Source: Halomonas alkalisoli (GTDB lineage: Bacteria; Pseudomonadota; Gammaproteobacteria; Pseudomonadales; Halomonadaceae). Taken from it: a stretch of 64,000 nucleotides of DNA. Location: the NCBI RefSeq assembly GCF_021412585.1, contig NZ_JAKCMI010000024.1, positions 1 to 64,000 on the forward strand, written 5' to 3'. Shown piece after piece: positions 1 to 9,386 of the stretch (positions are counted from its first letter, which is position 1; each line of letters begins with the position of its first letter). The translations under genes were made by a program, and so were the position numbers. A model generated the notes under the pieces. The model was not told the DNA's origin. It saw nothing but the letters and a program-made list of their open reading frames with translations, and did no database searches.

Positions 1-1374
1 TCAGAAGAAGGTCAGGCCGACCTGGAAGAGGCGTTCCACCTCGCGAATGCGGCGCTTGTCGATCACGAACAGGATCAGGTGATCGCCCGACTCCACCACC
101 ACGTCGTCGTGGGCGATCAGCACCTCCTTGCCGCGCACCAGCGCACCGATGGTGGTGCCGCTGGGCAGGTCGATGTCGCCGATGGCGCGGCCAACCACCT
201 TGGAGGATTGCATGTCGCCGTGGGCGATGGCCTCGATCGCCTCGGCGGCACCGCGGCGCAGCGAGTGCACGTTGACGATGTCGCCGCGGCGCACGTGGGT
301 CAGCAGGCTGCCGATGGTGGCCTGCTGCGGCGAGATGGCGATGTCGATCTCGCCGCCCTGGACCAGGTCCACGTAGGCGGCGTTGTTGATCAGCGTCAGC
401 ACCTTCTTGGCACCCATGCGCTTGGCCAGCATCGACGACATGATGTTGACCTCGTCGTCGTTGGTCAGCGCGCAAAAGATGTCGCAGTCCTCGATGTTCT
501 CCTCTTCCAGCAGCCGCTTGTTGGTGGCGCTGCCGTGCAGCACCACGGTGCGGTCGAGGCGCTCGGCGAGCACCGTGCAGCGCTCGATGCCGTGCTCGAT
601 GATCTTGACCTGGTGGCTGTGCTCGAGGTGTTCGGCCAGCCGCTCGCCGATGTTGCCGCCGCCGGCGATCATCACCCGGCGGAAGTCGCGGTCGACCCGG
701 CGCAGCTCACTCATCACCGCGCGGATGTCGCGGCGGGCGGCGATGAAGAAGACCTCGTCGTCGGCCTCGATCACGGTGTCGCCGCGGGGAATGATCGGCC
801 GGTTGCGGCGGTAGATGGCCGCCACCCGGGTGTCGACGCTGGGCATGTGGCGTCGCAGGAAGCCCAGGTCCTGGCCCACCAGCGGGCCGCCGTAGAACGC
901 CTTGACCGCCACCAGCTGCACCAGCCCACCGGCGAACTCCAGCACCTGCAGCGCGCCGGGGTGCTCGATCAACCGGCGGATGTGGTCGGTGACCACCTGC
1001 TCGGGGCTGATCAGCACGTCGATGGGCACCGCCTCGTGGGCGAACAGCCCCTTGCGGGTGAGGTAGGCGGTGGCGCGGACCCGGGCGATCTTGGTGGGGG
1101 TGCGAAACAGGGTGTGGGCGACCTGGCAGGCGATCATGTTGACCTCGTCCTGGCTGGTCACCGCGATCAGCATATCGGCGTCCTCGCAGCCGGCCTGGCG
1201 CAGCACCACGGGGTAGGAGCCCGGCCCCACCACGGTGCGGATGTCGAGCCGGGTGTGCAGCTCGCGCAGCCGCTCGCCGTCGGTGTCCACCACGGTGATG
1301 TCGTTTTCCTCGCGGGCCAGATGCTCGGCCAGCGTACCGCCGACCTGGCCGGCGCCAAGAATGATGATCTTCAT
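1..1374 (-). CDS. trkA: Trk system potassium transporter TrkA
   Basis: Peripheral cytoplasmic NAD(H)-binding regulatory subunit of the Trk potassium uptake system, which gates the membrane subunit TrkH. The 457-residue length is the usual one. It is duplicated internally: a Rossmann nucleotide-binding motif [14 protein letters not shown] lies near residue 7 and a second, [15 protein letters not shown], near residue 235; each half ends in a TrkA_C domain. The ATG sits 2 bp after the stop of the kdpE-like gene, so it is the last gene of a minus-strand trkH-kdpD-kdpE-trkA unit. The first three bases of the window are its stop codon, so the gene is complete. Family assignment is secure; co-transcription is inferred from spacing. 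Confidence 0.95.
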   Translation of the reverse strand: MKIIILGAGQVGGTLAEHLAREENDITVVDTDGERLRELHTRLDIRTVVGPGSYPVVLRQAGCEDADMLIAVTSQDEVNMIACQVAHTLFRTPTKIARVRATAYLTRKGLFAHEAVPIDVLISPEQVVTDHIRRLIEHPGALQVLEFAGGLVQLVAVKAFYGGPLVGQDLGFLRRHMPSVDTRVAAIYRRNRPIIPRGDTVIEADDEVFFIAARRDIRAVMSELRRVDRDFRRVMIAGGGNIGERLAEHLEHSHQVKIIEHGIERCTVLAERLDRTVVLHGSATNKRLLEEENIEDCDIFCALTNDDEVNIMSSMLAKRMGAKKVLTLINNAAYVDLVQGGEIDIAISPQQATIGSLLTHVRRGDIVNVHSLRRGAAEAIEAIAHGDMQSSKVVGRAIGDIDLPSGTTIGALVRGKEVLIAHDDVVVESGDHLILFVIDKRRIREVERLFQVGLTFF

Positions 1375-1376
1375 TG

Positions 1377-2096
1377 CTATTGCTCCGTAGCCGTTTCTGG
1401 CTCTACCAGCAGCCGATAGCCAATACCCGCCTCGGTCTGGAGAAGATGCGGTGACTGGGGGTCATCGCCGAGCTTGTGGCGCAACTTGCTGATGACGATG
1501 CGCAGGTAGTGGGTGTCGTGGGCGTGGGTCGGCCCCCAGACATCACGCAACAACTGGGTCTGGGTCACCACCCGGCCGGCATGGCGTGCCAGGCGATCCA
1601 GCACGGCGTACTCCTTCGGCGTGAGGTGAACCGGCGAATCACCATGTGTGACCCGCCGAGCCGCGAGGTCGATGACCAGTTCGGCGCGGCGGTAACGCGT
1701 CAACGCAGGGCCTTCGCCTGGCTCCCCATGGCGCCGCAACAGCGAGCGTATCCGTGCCAGCAGCTCCTGGATACCGAAGGGCTTGGTAACATAATCATTG
1801 GCCCCCCGATCCAGGGCACGGACCTTTTCGGCCTCGTGCCCGCGCACCGACACCACGATGACCGGGACCGCGCTGCCTGACCGCAGCTCATCGAGTACCG
1901 CTTGGCCGTCCATGTCGGGTAGCCCAAGATCCAGCAGCACGAGGTCGGGCACTTCGTTCAGGGCACGAGCGAGCCCTTCGCCGCCGGTAGCCGCTTCGCT
2001 CACCCTGAAACCCTGCGACACAAGGCTGATGCGCAGGAAACGACGAATCTGGGGCTCGTCGTCGATGATCAGTACATGCCGATTCTCAGCCATCAT
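1377..2096 (-). CDS. kdpE: KdpE-like OmpR/PhoB-family response regulator
   Basis: DNA-binding response regulator of 239 residues. An N-terminal receiver domain (about residues 7-120) has the acidic pair IDDE and the phospho-acceptor Asp56 in [12 protein letters not shown]-terminal winged helix (about 140-233) carries the typical OmpR-type motifs LTPKEYAVL and [16 protein letters not shown], close to KdpE. It overlaps the end of the upstream sensor kinase gene by 11 bp, so the two are a cognate pair. In known KdpDE systems the target is kdpFABC. No kdp ATPase genes are present here and the pair is embedded between trkH and trkA, so control of Trk expression is the natural inference. The exact target is unproven. 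Confidence 0.88.
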   Translation of the reverse strand: MMAENRHVLIIDDEPQIRRFLRISLVSQGFRVSEAATGGEGLARALNEVPDLVLLDLGLPDMDGQAVLDELRSGSAVPVIVVSVRGHEAEKVRALDRGANDYVTKPFGIQELLARIRSLLRRHGEPGEGPALTRYRRAELVIDLAARRVTHGDSPVHLTPKEYAVLDRLARHAGRVVTQTQLLRDVWGPTHAHDTHYLRIVISKLRHKLGDDPQSPHLLQTEAGIGYRLLVEPETATEQ

Positions 2097-4113
2097 CCAG
2101 CGCGCCCTCTTCTCTCTCGCTGAGCGGCAGGCGCATCACGATACTGGTGCCGCTGCCCGCCGGGCCCGGCTCTGCCGCAATGCTGCCCCCGTGGGCGCCG
2201 AGCATGCCACGGCAAATGGCCAGGCCGAGGCCACTGCCGTAGCGGCTACGGTCGCCTTCGCCCCCCGTGAAGAACATGTCGAATACCGCCTGGCGCTGTG
2301 CCGGGGGAATGCCCGGCCCCTCGTCGGTCACCCGGACCTCCAACTGCCGGTCGGTCTCGTCCAGACGGCCGGCAATGATGACCCTGCCCCCTGACGGCGA
2401 AAAGCGGGCGGCGTTGTCGATGACATTGACCAGCGCCTGTTCAATCAGTGCAGGGTGAACAAAGAGCAACGGCAACTCACCGATCCCTCTGCGCTCGATT
2501 TTCACGTGCTCCAGGGAGGGCCCCAGGCGCCTGATGGCCGATTCGATCAGGTCCTCCAGGGAAATCCAGTCACGCTCGATCTTCAGGCTGCCATGCCCCA
2601 ATCGCGTCATGTCCAGCAGATTCTGTATATAGCGATTGAGCCGCTCGCTCTCGGACAGGATGCCATCCAGCAGCTCATGCTTGTCTTCGTCGCTGAGCTG
2701 AGCCTCCAGCTCACGCAGCGTACTGGCCGATCCGATGATCGATGCCAAAGGAGTGCGCAAGTCGTGGGAAACCGACGAAAGCAGCGCCGATCGCAGCCGC
2801 TCGTTCTCCTCTGACAGCCGTGCAGTCCCCAGGTCGCTGACCAGCCGGGTCCGCTCCAGGGCCATGGTGAGCTGGCTGGACAGCGCCTCGATCAACGCCT
2901 CCTGATCGGGACCCGGGGGCGTCTCGCGTACCGCCAGCTTGAGGCCCACGATACCCAGCACTCGCCCCTGTTCCACCAGGGGCAGCAGTCGCCACTGCTG
3001 GTCGGGCAGATTCTCGGTGCCGCGGCCGCTGGGCTGCCGATGCTGCCAGCTCCAGCCCGCCGCCGTGAGGGCCCCCGCGTCCAGAGTCATGCCGGGCGGG
3101 GCCGCGTGGCGGATCGTAAAGTCGGCGCCCTTCTCATCCCGGTCGAGCAGCACCACGGGAACGCCCAGCCAGCGCTCCAGCGACGTGACACCGATATCGC
3201 CCACCTGGTCCCGGTCGGTGGCGGCCGACAAGGCCCGGGCATAGGTCAGCAGCCGGTGAGTCTGCTCCCGGCTGGAGCGCAACGCCAGCAACCGGCGTCG
3301 CCCGCTGCCGGCCAGTTGGCCGACCACGACCGCCACCAGCAGGAAGAAGACCACGGTGAGCAGCTGTCCGTGCTCAACGATGGCGAGGGAGAAGCGCGGC
3401 TGGGTGAAGAAGAAGTTGAAGGCCAGAAAGCCAAGCCCAGCACTGAGCATCGCCGCCCGGGTGCCGGCCAGGGTGGCACTGGCCAGCACCGCGGCGAGGA
3501 ACACCAGCGACAGGTTGGCCAGCTCCAGCCAGGACTCCAGTCCCCAGGCCACCACCAGGGCGCCCAGGACACTGAGCAGCGCCACCAACGGCTCGCGCAA
3601 TCGCAGCGGCTGCCAGACGTGCCGCGGCCGGAAGCGCGAGCGCTGCCGGGCCTCCGCCACCACCATCAGGTCGAAGGTCCCACCGCGGCGCAGCAGCTGT
3701 TCGGCAAGGGTGCGGCGCCAGACACGCCAACCGGAAGGCCGGGAACAGCCCACCAGCAGGGTGGCAATGCGATGCTCGCGGGCATAGTCGTGCAACTCCG
3801 CGGCCCGGTCCTGCCCCTGGAGCACCCGGGTCTCGCCGCCCAGCCGGTGCACCATGGCGAAGTCCTTTTCCAGCACCAGCCGGCGTTCGGAGTCGTCGCG
3901 GCCGTTGTCCACGTGTATTGCGCGCCAGCGCACGCCATCGCGCTCGGCCAGGCGATGGGCGGTGCGTACCAGGGCCGCGTCCTCGCTGCCGCCGCTGAGC
4001 GCCACCAGCAGGCGCACGCCTTTCGCCGCCCCTCGGCGAACTTGCTCGACATCACCTGGCGCCGCTGCCGGCGTCGGATCACTGGCGGGGCGTGAATCGG
4101 GAGTGGCGTTCAT
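2086..4113 (-). CDS. kdpD: KdpD-like sensor histidine kinase lacking the N-terminal KdpD domain
   Basis: Membrane sensor kinase of 675 residues, against roughly 890 for E. coli KdpD. Order: UspA-like domain (about 30-155), a DUF4118-type block of about four membrane helices (about 175-275), a GAF-like region (about 300-415), a HisKA domain with phospho-acceptor His450 in SVSHDLRTPL, then a HATPase domain with N box NVIDNAARFSP, G1 DEGPGIP and G2 GSGLGLAI. The N-terminal Walker-containing KdpD domain, known in E. coli as the ATP-binding and K+/Ser-Thr-kinase-sensing part, is absent: the protein begins almost at the UspA domain. A GAGGA site lies upstream of the ATG at 4113. It forms a pair with the next gene and probably responds to potassium or osmotic state, by analogy only. 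Confidence 0.85.
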   Translation of the reverse strand: MNATPDSRPASDPTPAAAPGDVEQVRRGAAKGVRLLVALSGGSEDAALVRTAHRLAERDGVRWRAIHVDNGRDDSERRLVLEKDFAMVHRLGGETRVLQGQDRAAELHDYAREHRIATLLVGCSRPSGWRVWRRTLAEQLLRRGGTFDLMVVAEARQRSRFRPRHVWQPLRLREPLVALLSVLGALVVAWGLESWLELANLSLVFLAAVLASATLAGTRAAMLSAGLGFLAFNFFFTQPRFSLAIVEHGQLLTVVFFLLVAVVVGQLAGSGRRRLLALRSSREQTHRLLTYARALSAATDRDQVGDIGVTSLERWLGVPVVLLDRDEKGADFTIRHAAPPGMTLDAGALTAAGWSWQHRQPSGRGTENLPDQQWRLLPLVEQGRVLGIVGLKLAVRETPPGPDQEALIEALSSQLTMALERTRLVSDLGTARLSEENERLRSALLSSVSHDLRTPLASIIGSASTLRELEAQLSDEDKHELLDGILSESERLNRYIQNLLDMTRLGHGSLKIERDWISLEDLIESAIRRLGPSLEHVKIERRGIGELPLLFVHPALIEQALVNVIDNAARFSPSGGRVIIAGRLDETDRQLEVRVTDEGPGIPPAQRQAVFDMFFTGGEGDRSRYGSGLGLAICRGMLGAHGGSIAAEPGPAGSGTSIVMRLPLSEREEGALDDG

Positions 4114-4150
4114 CGATCCGGTCGTCCTCGGGGTTGGGGAGTTCTTCAGA

Positions 4151-5683
4151 CTACCTGCGCCAGAACATTGGCGTCAGCAATACCAGCACCGTGAGTATCT
4201 CGAGCCGCCCCATCAGCATACCCACACATAACAGCCATTTGGCCGCATCCGGTAGCGGTGCAAAGTTGCCGGACGGGCCGATGGTGTCACCCAGCCCCGG
4301 CCCGACGTTGGCCACGGCGGTGGCCGCACCGGAAAGCGCGGTGACCAAATCGAGGCCCAGCAAGGAGAGCCCCAGGGCCAACCCGGCAATGGTGAGAAAA
4401 AAGAAGAAGGAGAAGGCCACCACGCCGCGAGTGACTTCATCGGTCAGCGGTTGATTATTGTAGCGTGAGGCGAACACACCGCTGGAGTGGATCAGGTAAC
4501 GCAGCTGGTTGCGCAGCAGAATGGTCGACACCTGAAAGCGGAAGATCTTCATGCCGCCACTGGTGGAGCCGCTGCAGCCGCCGACGAAGGTCAGGTAGAA
4601 GAACGCGACGAAGGCCAGCGGCCCCCAGACGCTATAGTCATCCGAGGCGTAGCCGGTGGTCGTAACGACGGATATCACATTGAAGGCGACATGGGTGAGC
4701 GCCTCGAAGGGCGGCGTTCCCAGCCACATTCTCCATAGGGTAAGGCTCAGGATGACGATCACCAGCAGCAGCAAGAGACCCTGCACCTGCTGATCTCGCC
4801 ACAGTGCCAGCCGGGAACCGCGCAACACACGGATATAAAGCACGAAGGGAAGCGCACCTGCCAGCATGAAGAGGCTGGCCGCCCAGAGCAGGAAAGGGCG
4901 ATCGCCATAGGCCCCGAACGAGGCATCCGAATTGGCAAAGCCCCCCGTAGCCACCGAGGTCATGCCGTGCACCACCGCATCGAGCAGCGCCATGCCACCC
5001 AGCCAGTAGGTCAGCATGGCGATCAGGGTGAAGCCGCAATAGACGCCCAGGGTGGCCTTGGCGATACCACCGGTGCGAGGCATCACCTTGTCGGACCAGT
5101 CCGAGGACTCGGTGTGGAAGAGCCGCATGCCGCCGACCTTGAGGAACGGCAGGATGGCGATCCCCATCACGATGATACCGATGCCGCCCAGCCACTGCAT
5201 GATCCCCCGCCACAGCTTGAGGCCATCGGAGAGGGTCTCGATGCCCACGAGAATCGTCGAGCCGGTGGTGGTGATCGCAGACACCGACTCGAAGACGGCA
5301 TTGGTGAAAGAAAGCTGGGGGGCACCCAATACCAGGGGCAGGCTGGCAAAACCACTGATACTGACCCAACTGAAGGTCGTCAGTACGAACATCTGCCAGG
5401 GCTTGAGTTCTATCGCCACCTTCAGCGTGGCGAGCCAGCTCAGCGCCACCGCACTCAGCACGATGACCATCGATAGGCCGAATGCCGTGGCGTCGGGCTC
5501 CCCCTCGACCAACAACACCACCCAGGGCAACGCCATGAACAAGGCCAGCACCATCCAGAGGACCGACAACACCTTGAGGACCGGCGCCCAGCTCCGCCAT
5601 TGATAACCGAGCCGCTGATGCAGCCCCCGCTGTTCGAACATGCCGTCTTCGCCCATGACAATCCGAGTAGAAACCGAGCCCAT
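4151..5683 (-). CDS. trkH: Trk potassium uptake membrane subunit TrkH
   Basis: Potassium-translocating subunit of the Trk system, about 510 residues with many hydrophobic helices. The four-fold pore-loop architecture is visible in segments such as ITTTGSTILVGIETL, TSVATGGFANSD, VVTTTGYASDDYS and ATAVANVGPGLG, the selectivity-filter repeats of the SKT superfamily. GGIGIIVMGIAILPFLKVGG is typical TrkH. The ATG at 5683 was chosen because GAGAG precedes it; a TTG at 5692 or an internal ATG at 5656 are possible. It is the first gene of the minus-strand unit, 37 bp before the sensor kinase gene. In halophiles Trk supplies the K+ needed for osmotic adjustment. Confidence 0.93.
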   Translation of the reverse strand: MGSVSTRIVMGEDGMFEQRGLHQRLGYQWRSWAPVLKVLSVLWMVLALFMALPWVVLLVEGEPDATAFGLSMVIVLSAVALSWLATLKVAIELKPWQMFVLTTFSWVSISGFASLPLVLGAPQLSFTNAVFESVSAITTTGSTILVGIETLSDGLKLWRGIMQWLGGIGIIVMGIAILPFLKVGGMRLFHTESSDWSDKVMPRTGGIAKATLGVYCGFTLIAMLTYWLGGMALLDAVVHGMTSVATGGFANSDASFGAYGDRPFLLWAASLFMLAGALPFVLYIRVLRGSRLALWRDQQVQGLLLLLVIVILSLTLWRMWLGTPPFEALTHVAFNVISVVTTTGYASDDYSVWGPLAFVAFFYLTFVGGCSGSTSGGMKIFRFQVSTILLRNQLRYLIHSSGVFASRYNNQPLTDEVTRGVVAFSFFFFLTIAGLALGLSLLGLDLVTALSGAATAVANVGPGLGDTIGPSGNFAPLPDAAKWLLCVGMLMGRLEILTVLVLLTPMFWRR

Positions 5684-5884
5684 CACTCTCAAGCCGACAT
5701 GACATCACGCCATCGTCTAAAAAATCCGTAAAAAAACCAGCCCGCCAGTCAGGTCGACTGCATGGCAGGAAAGAGATGGGGTTGTCCCGGTCGAAGGAAG
5801 GCCAGCATGACGCTGAAGGCGAACACCCGCCCCCTGAACCGGGGGCAGATGAACACAGCTAGCAGATGGAAGAGGGCCTAGGCT

Positions 5885-6325
5885 TCAGGCCTTGGTGACG
5901 TAGCGCAGTATCTCGACGACCTGATCGGTGGTGGTCGCCCAGGCCATGGCCGAGGCGTCGACTTCCTTGAGCGGATGGATGATCTCCTCGCCATGCAGGG
6001 TGACATACGGCTTGCCCAGTGCCGCACAGTAGCCGGCATCGAAGGCGGCATTCCACTGCTTGTACTTGTCGCCGAAACGAACCACCACCAGGTCGCTCTG
6101 CTCGATCAGCGTCTTGGTGCGGATGGCGTTGACCTTGGACGACTTGTGGTCGCGCCAGAACGGGTTGCTCTCCGCCCCGAGGTGGTCGCCGGCGGCATCG
6201 CTGGCCGCGTGGTCGGTCACCGCCGAGGTGAAGACGATGTCCAGGCCGGCCGCCTCGGCGCCGCGCTGAATCTCGTCGCGCCAATCGGTGTGGATTTCCC
6301 CGGAAAGGTAGACATAAAAGCTCAT
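5885..6325 (-). CDS. ytoQ: YtoQ family protein
   Basis: Protein of about 146 residues of the YtoQ family, a small Rossmann-like group related to nucleoside 2-deoxyribosyltransferases. The N-terminal YVYLSGEIHTDWRDEI and the middle block NPFWRDHKSSKVNAIRTKT are its signatures. The biochemical role is not established. The start at 6325 is favoured over a longer frame to 6364 because AGGAG lies 6 bp upstream and the conserved part begins right after it. It appears monocistronic: 190 bp separate it from the trk unit and 130 bp from the MOSC gene. Confidence 0.85.
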   Translation of the reverse strand: MSFYVYLSGEIHTDWRDEIQRGAEAAGLDIVFTSAVTDHAASDAAGDHLGAESNPFWRDHKSSKVNAIRTKTLIEQSDLVVVRFGDKYKQWNAAFDAGYCAALGKPYVTLHGEEIIHPLKEVDASAMAWATTTDQVVEILRYVTKA

Positions 6326-6454
6326 GGAGGACTCCTGGGCTGATAAATGAAGGGTGCCCATCATAGCCTATGGAGCCACCGCTGACTTCAGGCCCGGCTC
6401 GATACCATGGCGTAAGTCCTATCGCACAAGAAGGCATGCCTGGGGAGCGACGGC

Positions 6455-7288
6455 TCAACCCACCAGGCTGTCACCGACCGAGATGAACTGATCCCGGCCT
6501 TCGAGCAGGGTGGCATTCTGGCCAAAATAGGCCCCGGGGCGAAACGGCTGGGTCTTCATCTCCATCAGGGTCTTGAGCGGTTCGCCGGGGATCGCGATGC
6601 TTCCGGTCGCCTGATCCACCGTGGTGATCTTGCAGCGCTGGCAGGGCTTGCGTATGCCGAAGCGATAGCCCTCGGGAGAACCAAGCTCACTCCACCCGTC
6701 CTCGGCAAAGGGGGCGGCTCCCTCCACCACGATATTGGGACGAAAACGGTTCATCGGCAGTGGCGACAGCCCCTTGCGCTGCAGCGCCTGGTTGAGCGCT
6801 GCCAGTGACGCCTCCGAGGCAATCAGGAAGGGATAGCCATCGGCGAAAGCGGTGTGGGCGTTCTCGCCCTGCTGGTAGAAGGGATCGATGGCACGACGCT
6901 CGTCGGGTGCAAAGCGCACCAGGCGCAGCCCGCTGCCTTTCCAGTCGCCCAGCACGCTGTTCAACCACTGCGCCGCCTCGGGGCCTTCGTCCAGCGCCCG
7001 GCAGGCATCTTCCCAGACATAGGCCGTCAGTGACGGCTGGTCGCTGCGCGCCAGCTCGATGGCCAGCGGCGCCACCTCAGGATGCTCCAGCAGCAGCCGG
7101 TCACTTTCCAGGCGGACAGCGATCCGGGCCATGGCCGGCATCTGCCGCTGGGTCACGAAACGCCCCACATCATCCACCACCATCCAGTTTCGATCATGGG
7201 CGATACCTCGTTCACCGAGTACCGCGCGCTCCAGGGTAATTCCACTCAGCGACTTGACCGGATACAGATGAATTCCTGAAATCTTCAC
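6455..7288 (-). CDS. MOSC domain-containing protein (YcbX-like, no ferredoxin domain)
   Basis: About 277 residues. An N-terminal MOSC beta-barrel domain (KISGIHLYPVKSLSG) is followed by the catalytic MOSC domain, whose conserved cysteine is in FGIRKPCQRCKI. MOSC proteins such as E. coli YcbX transfer reducing equivalents through a molybdenum cofactor to reduce N-hydroxylated compounds. YcbX has a C-terminal 2Fe-2S ferredoxin domain; this protein stops before it, so an external electron donor would be needed. I chose GTG at 7288, preceded by GGGGAGGTC, because the family homology begins exactly there; the frame is open to 7462 but that stretch overlaps the divergent gene and looks non-coding. 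Confidence 0.85.
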   Translation of the reverse strand: MKISGIHLYPVKSLSGITLERAVLGERGIAHDRNWMVVDDVGRFVTQRQMPAMARIAVRLESDRLLLEHPEVAPLAIELARSDQPSLTAYVWEDACRALDEGPEAAQWLNSVLGDWKGSGLRLVRFAPDERRAIDPFYQQGENAHTAFADGYPFLIASEASLAALNQALQRKGLSPLPMNRFRPNIVVEGAAPFAEDGWSELGSPEGYRFGIRKPCQRCKITTVDQATGSIAIPGEPLKTLMEMKTQPFRPGAYFGQNATLLEGRDQFISVGDSLVG

Positions 7289-7460
7289 GTCGACCTCCCC
7301 ATGTCGTTTACCCCCATCGTTCATCAAGGCAGCGGCTGGGACAAAGCATACGCCTGCACATCGTTGAGCCCACTCGCTGCCGCCCTGCCTATACCGCAAT
7401 GCGGCTTCAATCTCGCTGCTACACTGCGTTGGTAACAACTCAATCGCGCGAGGGAGAAGC

Positions 7461-8825
7461 ATGCCCTATGTCGTGAAATACCGCCTGGCCCTATGTCTGT
7501 CGCTCTCCGCTCTTCGCCGACCGATCCTGGTAGCGACCGCGTCACTGCTGCTGCCCTTGGCTGCCACCAGTATCGCCGATGAGGGGGGCGTTACCTGGCA
7601 GCCGGCCCTGCAGATCGCCAGCGGTGAAGCCCATATAGGGCCATGGCGCATGAACGAGTCGGACTTTCGCTATGTGGACGACCCAACGGTTGCCCTGCAC
7701 CAGGACGGCACCGCAGCAGTACTCTGGGTCGACCAGGCGCGGCAGGACATCTTCTTCCAGTCTATCGGCCGTAGCGGCGAACCACAGCACGACGAGCCCA
7801 TCAACGTATCACGCAGCGGCGGCACCTTCTCCTGGCTCCCCCGGTTGGTGATCGCTGGCGACGACCCCGACACCCTCTACGTACTCTGGCAAGAGATTAT
7901 CTTTTCCGGTGGCAGCCATGGCGGCGACATCCTGTTCGCCCGTTCGCAGGATGGCGGCATGACGTTCAGCGAACCGCTCAATCTCTCCCGGTCACGGGAA
8001 GGTGCCGGCAAGGGGCGGCTGACCGAGCAGCGCTGGGACAATGGCAGCCTGGACCTGGCCGAAGGCCCCGATGGCATCATCTGGGCCGCCTGGACGGCCT
8101 ATGAGGGCGACCTGTACATCAGCCATTCTCAGGATGGTGGCAGTACCTTTGTCCGGCCGCAGCCGGTGGCCAGGGACGACACCAGGCCCGCCCGAGGCCC
8201 CAGCCTTGCCGTGGATGGCGAAGGGAGGGTACATCTGGCCTGGAGCGTGGGCGAAGACCCGGCCGCCGATATTCACTACACCCTGTTCGACAGCAGCGGG
8301 GCTATCCTGGCAGAGCCTGCAGCCGTCGCTACCTCTCGGGGGCACTCGGACGCCCCCTCCCTGGCGGTGGATGCCAACGGTACCGTACACCTGGCCTATG
8401 CCGAGGCCACCGAAGGCCCTGGGCAGCCGGTCCGCATTCGCTATACCCGGGCCGACCGCGGCGAACACTTCAGCGCCCCAAGGGAGCTGGTCGACGAGCG
8501 GAGCGAAAGCGCTGCCGGCCAAGGGTATCCATCCATCGCGGTGGCGGGCAGCCATGTCCACCTGCTCTGGGAGCAATTCCCCGACCCAGGCCTGCGCCCT
8601 CGCGGCCTGGGCATGACGCACTCCCCGGATGCCGGCGAGACATTCGCCACCCCAAGCGTCGTACCGCAGAGCAGCGCCGTCGCCGGCTTCAATGGCAGCC
8701 TTCAGGGGCTATTGACCCGCAAGCTAGCGGTGAATGACAACGGTGACATCGCAGTGGTAAACAGCATCTTTCTACCCGGAGAAGCCAGCCATGTCTGGTT
8801 GATCCGAGGGCGGAGAGAGCACTGA
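7461..8825 (+). CDS. Exported BNR/Asp-box repeat (sialidase-fold) protein
   Basis: A 454-residue protein with an N-terminal hydrophobic segment (about residues 20-40, ending near ADEGG) consistent with export. Asp-box repeats of the S-x-D-x-G-x-T-F type recur: SQDGGMTFSEP, SQDGGSTFVRP and a degenerate SPDAGETFATP, alternating with blocks such as PSLAVDGEGRVHLAW and PSLAVDANGTVHLAY, the pattern of a beta-propeller. True sialidases also carry an Arg triad, which I cannot assign here, so enzymatic activity is unproven; it may only be a propeller scaffold. GAGGGAGAA precedes the ATG. A strong stem-loop follows the stop. Confidence 0.75.
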   Translation: MPYVVKYRLALCLSLSALRRPILVATASLLLPLAATSIADEGGVTWQPALQIASGEAHIGPWRMNESDFRYVDDPTVALHQDGTAAVLWVDQARQDIFFQSIGRSGEPQHDEPINVSRSGGTFSWLPRLVIAGDDPDTLYVLWQEIIFSGGSHGGDILFARSQDGGMTFSEPLNLSRSREGAGKGRLTEQRWDNGSLDLAEGPDGIIWAAWTAYEGDLYISHSQDGGSTFVRPQPVARDDTRPARGPSLAVDGEGRVHLAWSVGEDPAADIHYTLFDSSGAILAEPAAVATSRGHSDAPSLAVDANGTVHLAYAEATEGPGQPVRIRYTRADRGEHFSAPRELVDERSESAAGQGYPSIAVAGSHVHLLWEQFPDPGLRPRGLGMTHSPDAGETFATPSVVPQSSAVAGFNGSLQGLLTRKLAVNDNGDIAVVNSIFLPGEASHVWLIRGRREH

Positions 8826-8826
8826 C

Positions 8827-8862
8827 AAGCGGGCCGGCATTGGCGACAATGTCGGTCCGCTT
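8827..8862 (+). terminator. Stem-loop after the BNR-protein gene
   Basis: Two bases after the stop is a 16-bp hairpin: the arm starting AAGCGGGCCGG pairs with the arm ending CGGTCCGCTT, with two G-U wobbles and a GCGA tetraloop. There is no downstream T tract, so intrinsic termination may be weak, but the position fits a 3' end or an mRNA-stabilising structure. Confidence 0.5.
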
Positions 8863-8882
8863 ACATTACGAGGACAATCGGC

Positions 8883-9263
8883 ATGACTCAGGCCTGGCAA
8901 CAGTATCGTAGCGCACCCGCACTTGGCACGCGCCTCGTCAGGCTCGATGAAGTCGATGTGGGCAGCACCCACAGCCTGACCCTGAAATGCGAAAAGGGGA
9001 GCTTTCCCCTGCTGCTGGTGCGCCTGGACGAGATCCCTCTCGCCTACGTCAACGCCTGCCCGCACCAGTACCTGCCCCTGGACCAGCGTGGCTCACGCAT
9101 TCTCAGCCACGACGGCGAAGCACTTCGCTGCACCAATCACGACGCCACTTTCTCCGCCCGTACCGGCGAGGGGCTCAGCGGCCACGGCGAGGGCTGCGCC
9201 CTGGATCCGGTGCCGCTGAGCGTCGATGACGACGGCTGGCTGGTGATCGGCAACGCTGAGTAG
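8883..9263 (+). CDS. Rieske 2Fe-2S domain protein
   Basis: A 126-residue stand-alone Rieske protein. The cluster-binding motifs are both present: C-x-H in NACPHQYLPLD near residue 60 and C-x2-H in RCTNHDATFS near residue 83. The size matches NirD/dioxygenase-ferredoxin-like Rieske proteins that shuttle electrons in the cytoplasm; there is no signal peptide. GAGGACAATC precedes the ATG. No oxygenase or reductase subunit is adjacent, so the partner is unknown. Confidence 0.88.
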   Translation: MTQAWQQYRSAPALGTRLVRLDEVDVGSTHSLTLKCEKGSFPLLLVRLDEIPLAYVNACPHQYLPLDQRGSRILSHDGEALRCTNHDATFSARTGEGLSGHGEGCALDPVPLSVDDDGWLVIGNAE

Positions 9264-9386
9264 CGCTGTCTCGCCTGCAAGGCCCTGATAAAAACTATCA
9301 GAAAATTTGATGGGATCTCCCACTTCCCATAGTCCAAATTCATACGTAATCTTTGCTGTTTAGCCTTTTCTTGCCAAGGATGACGC

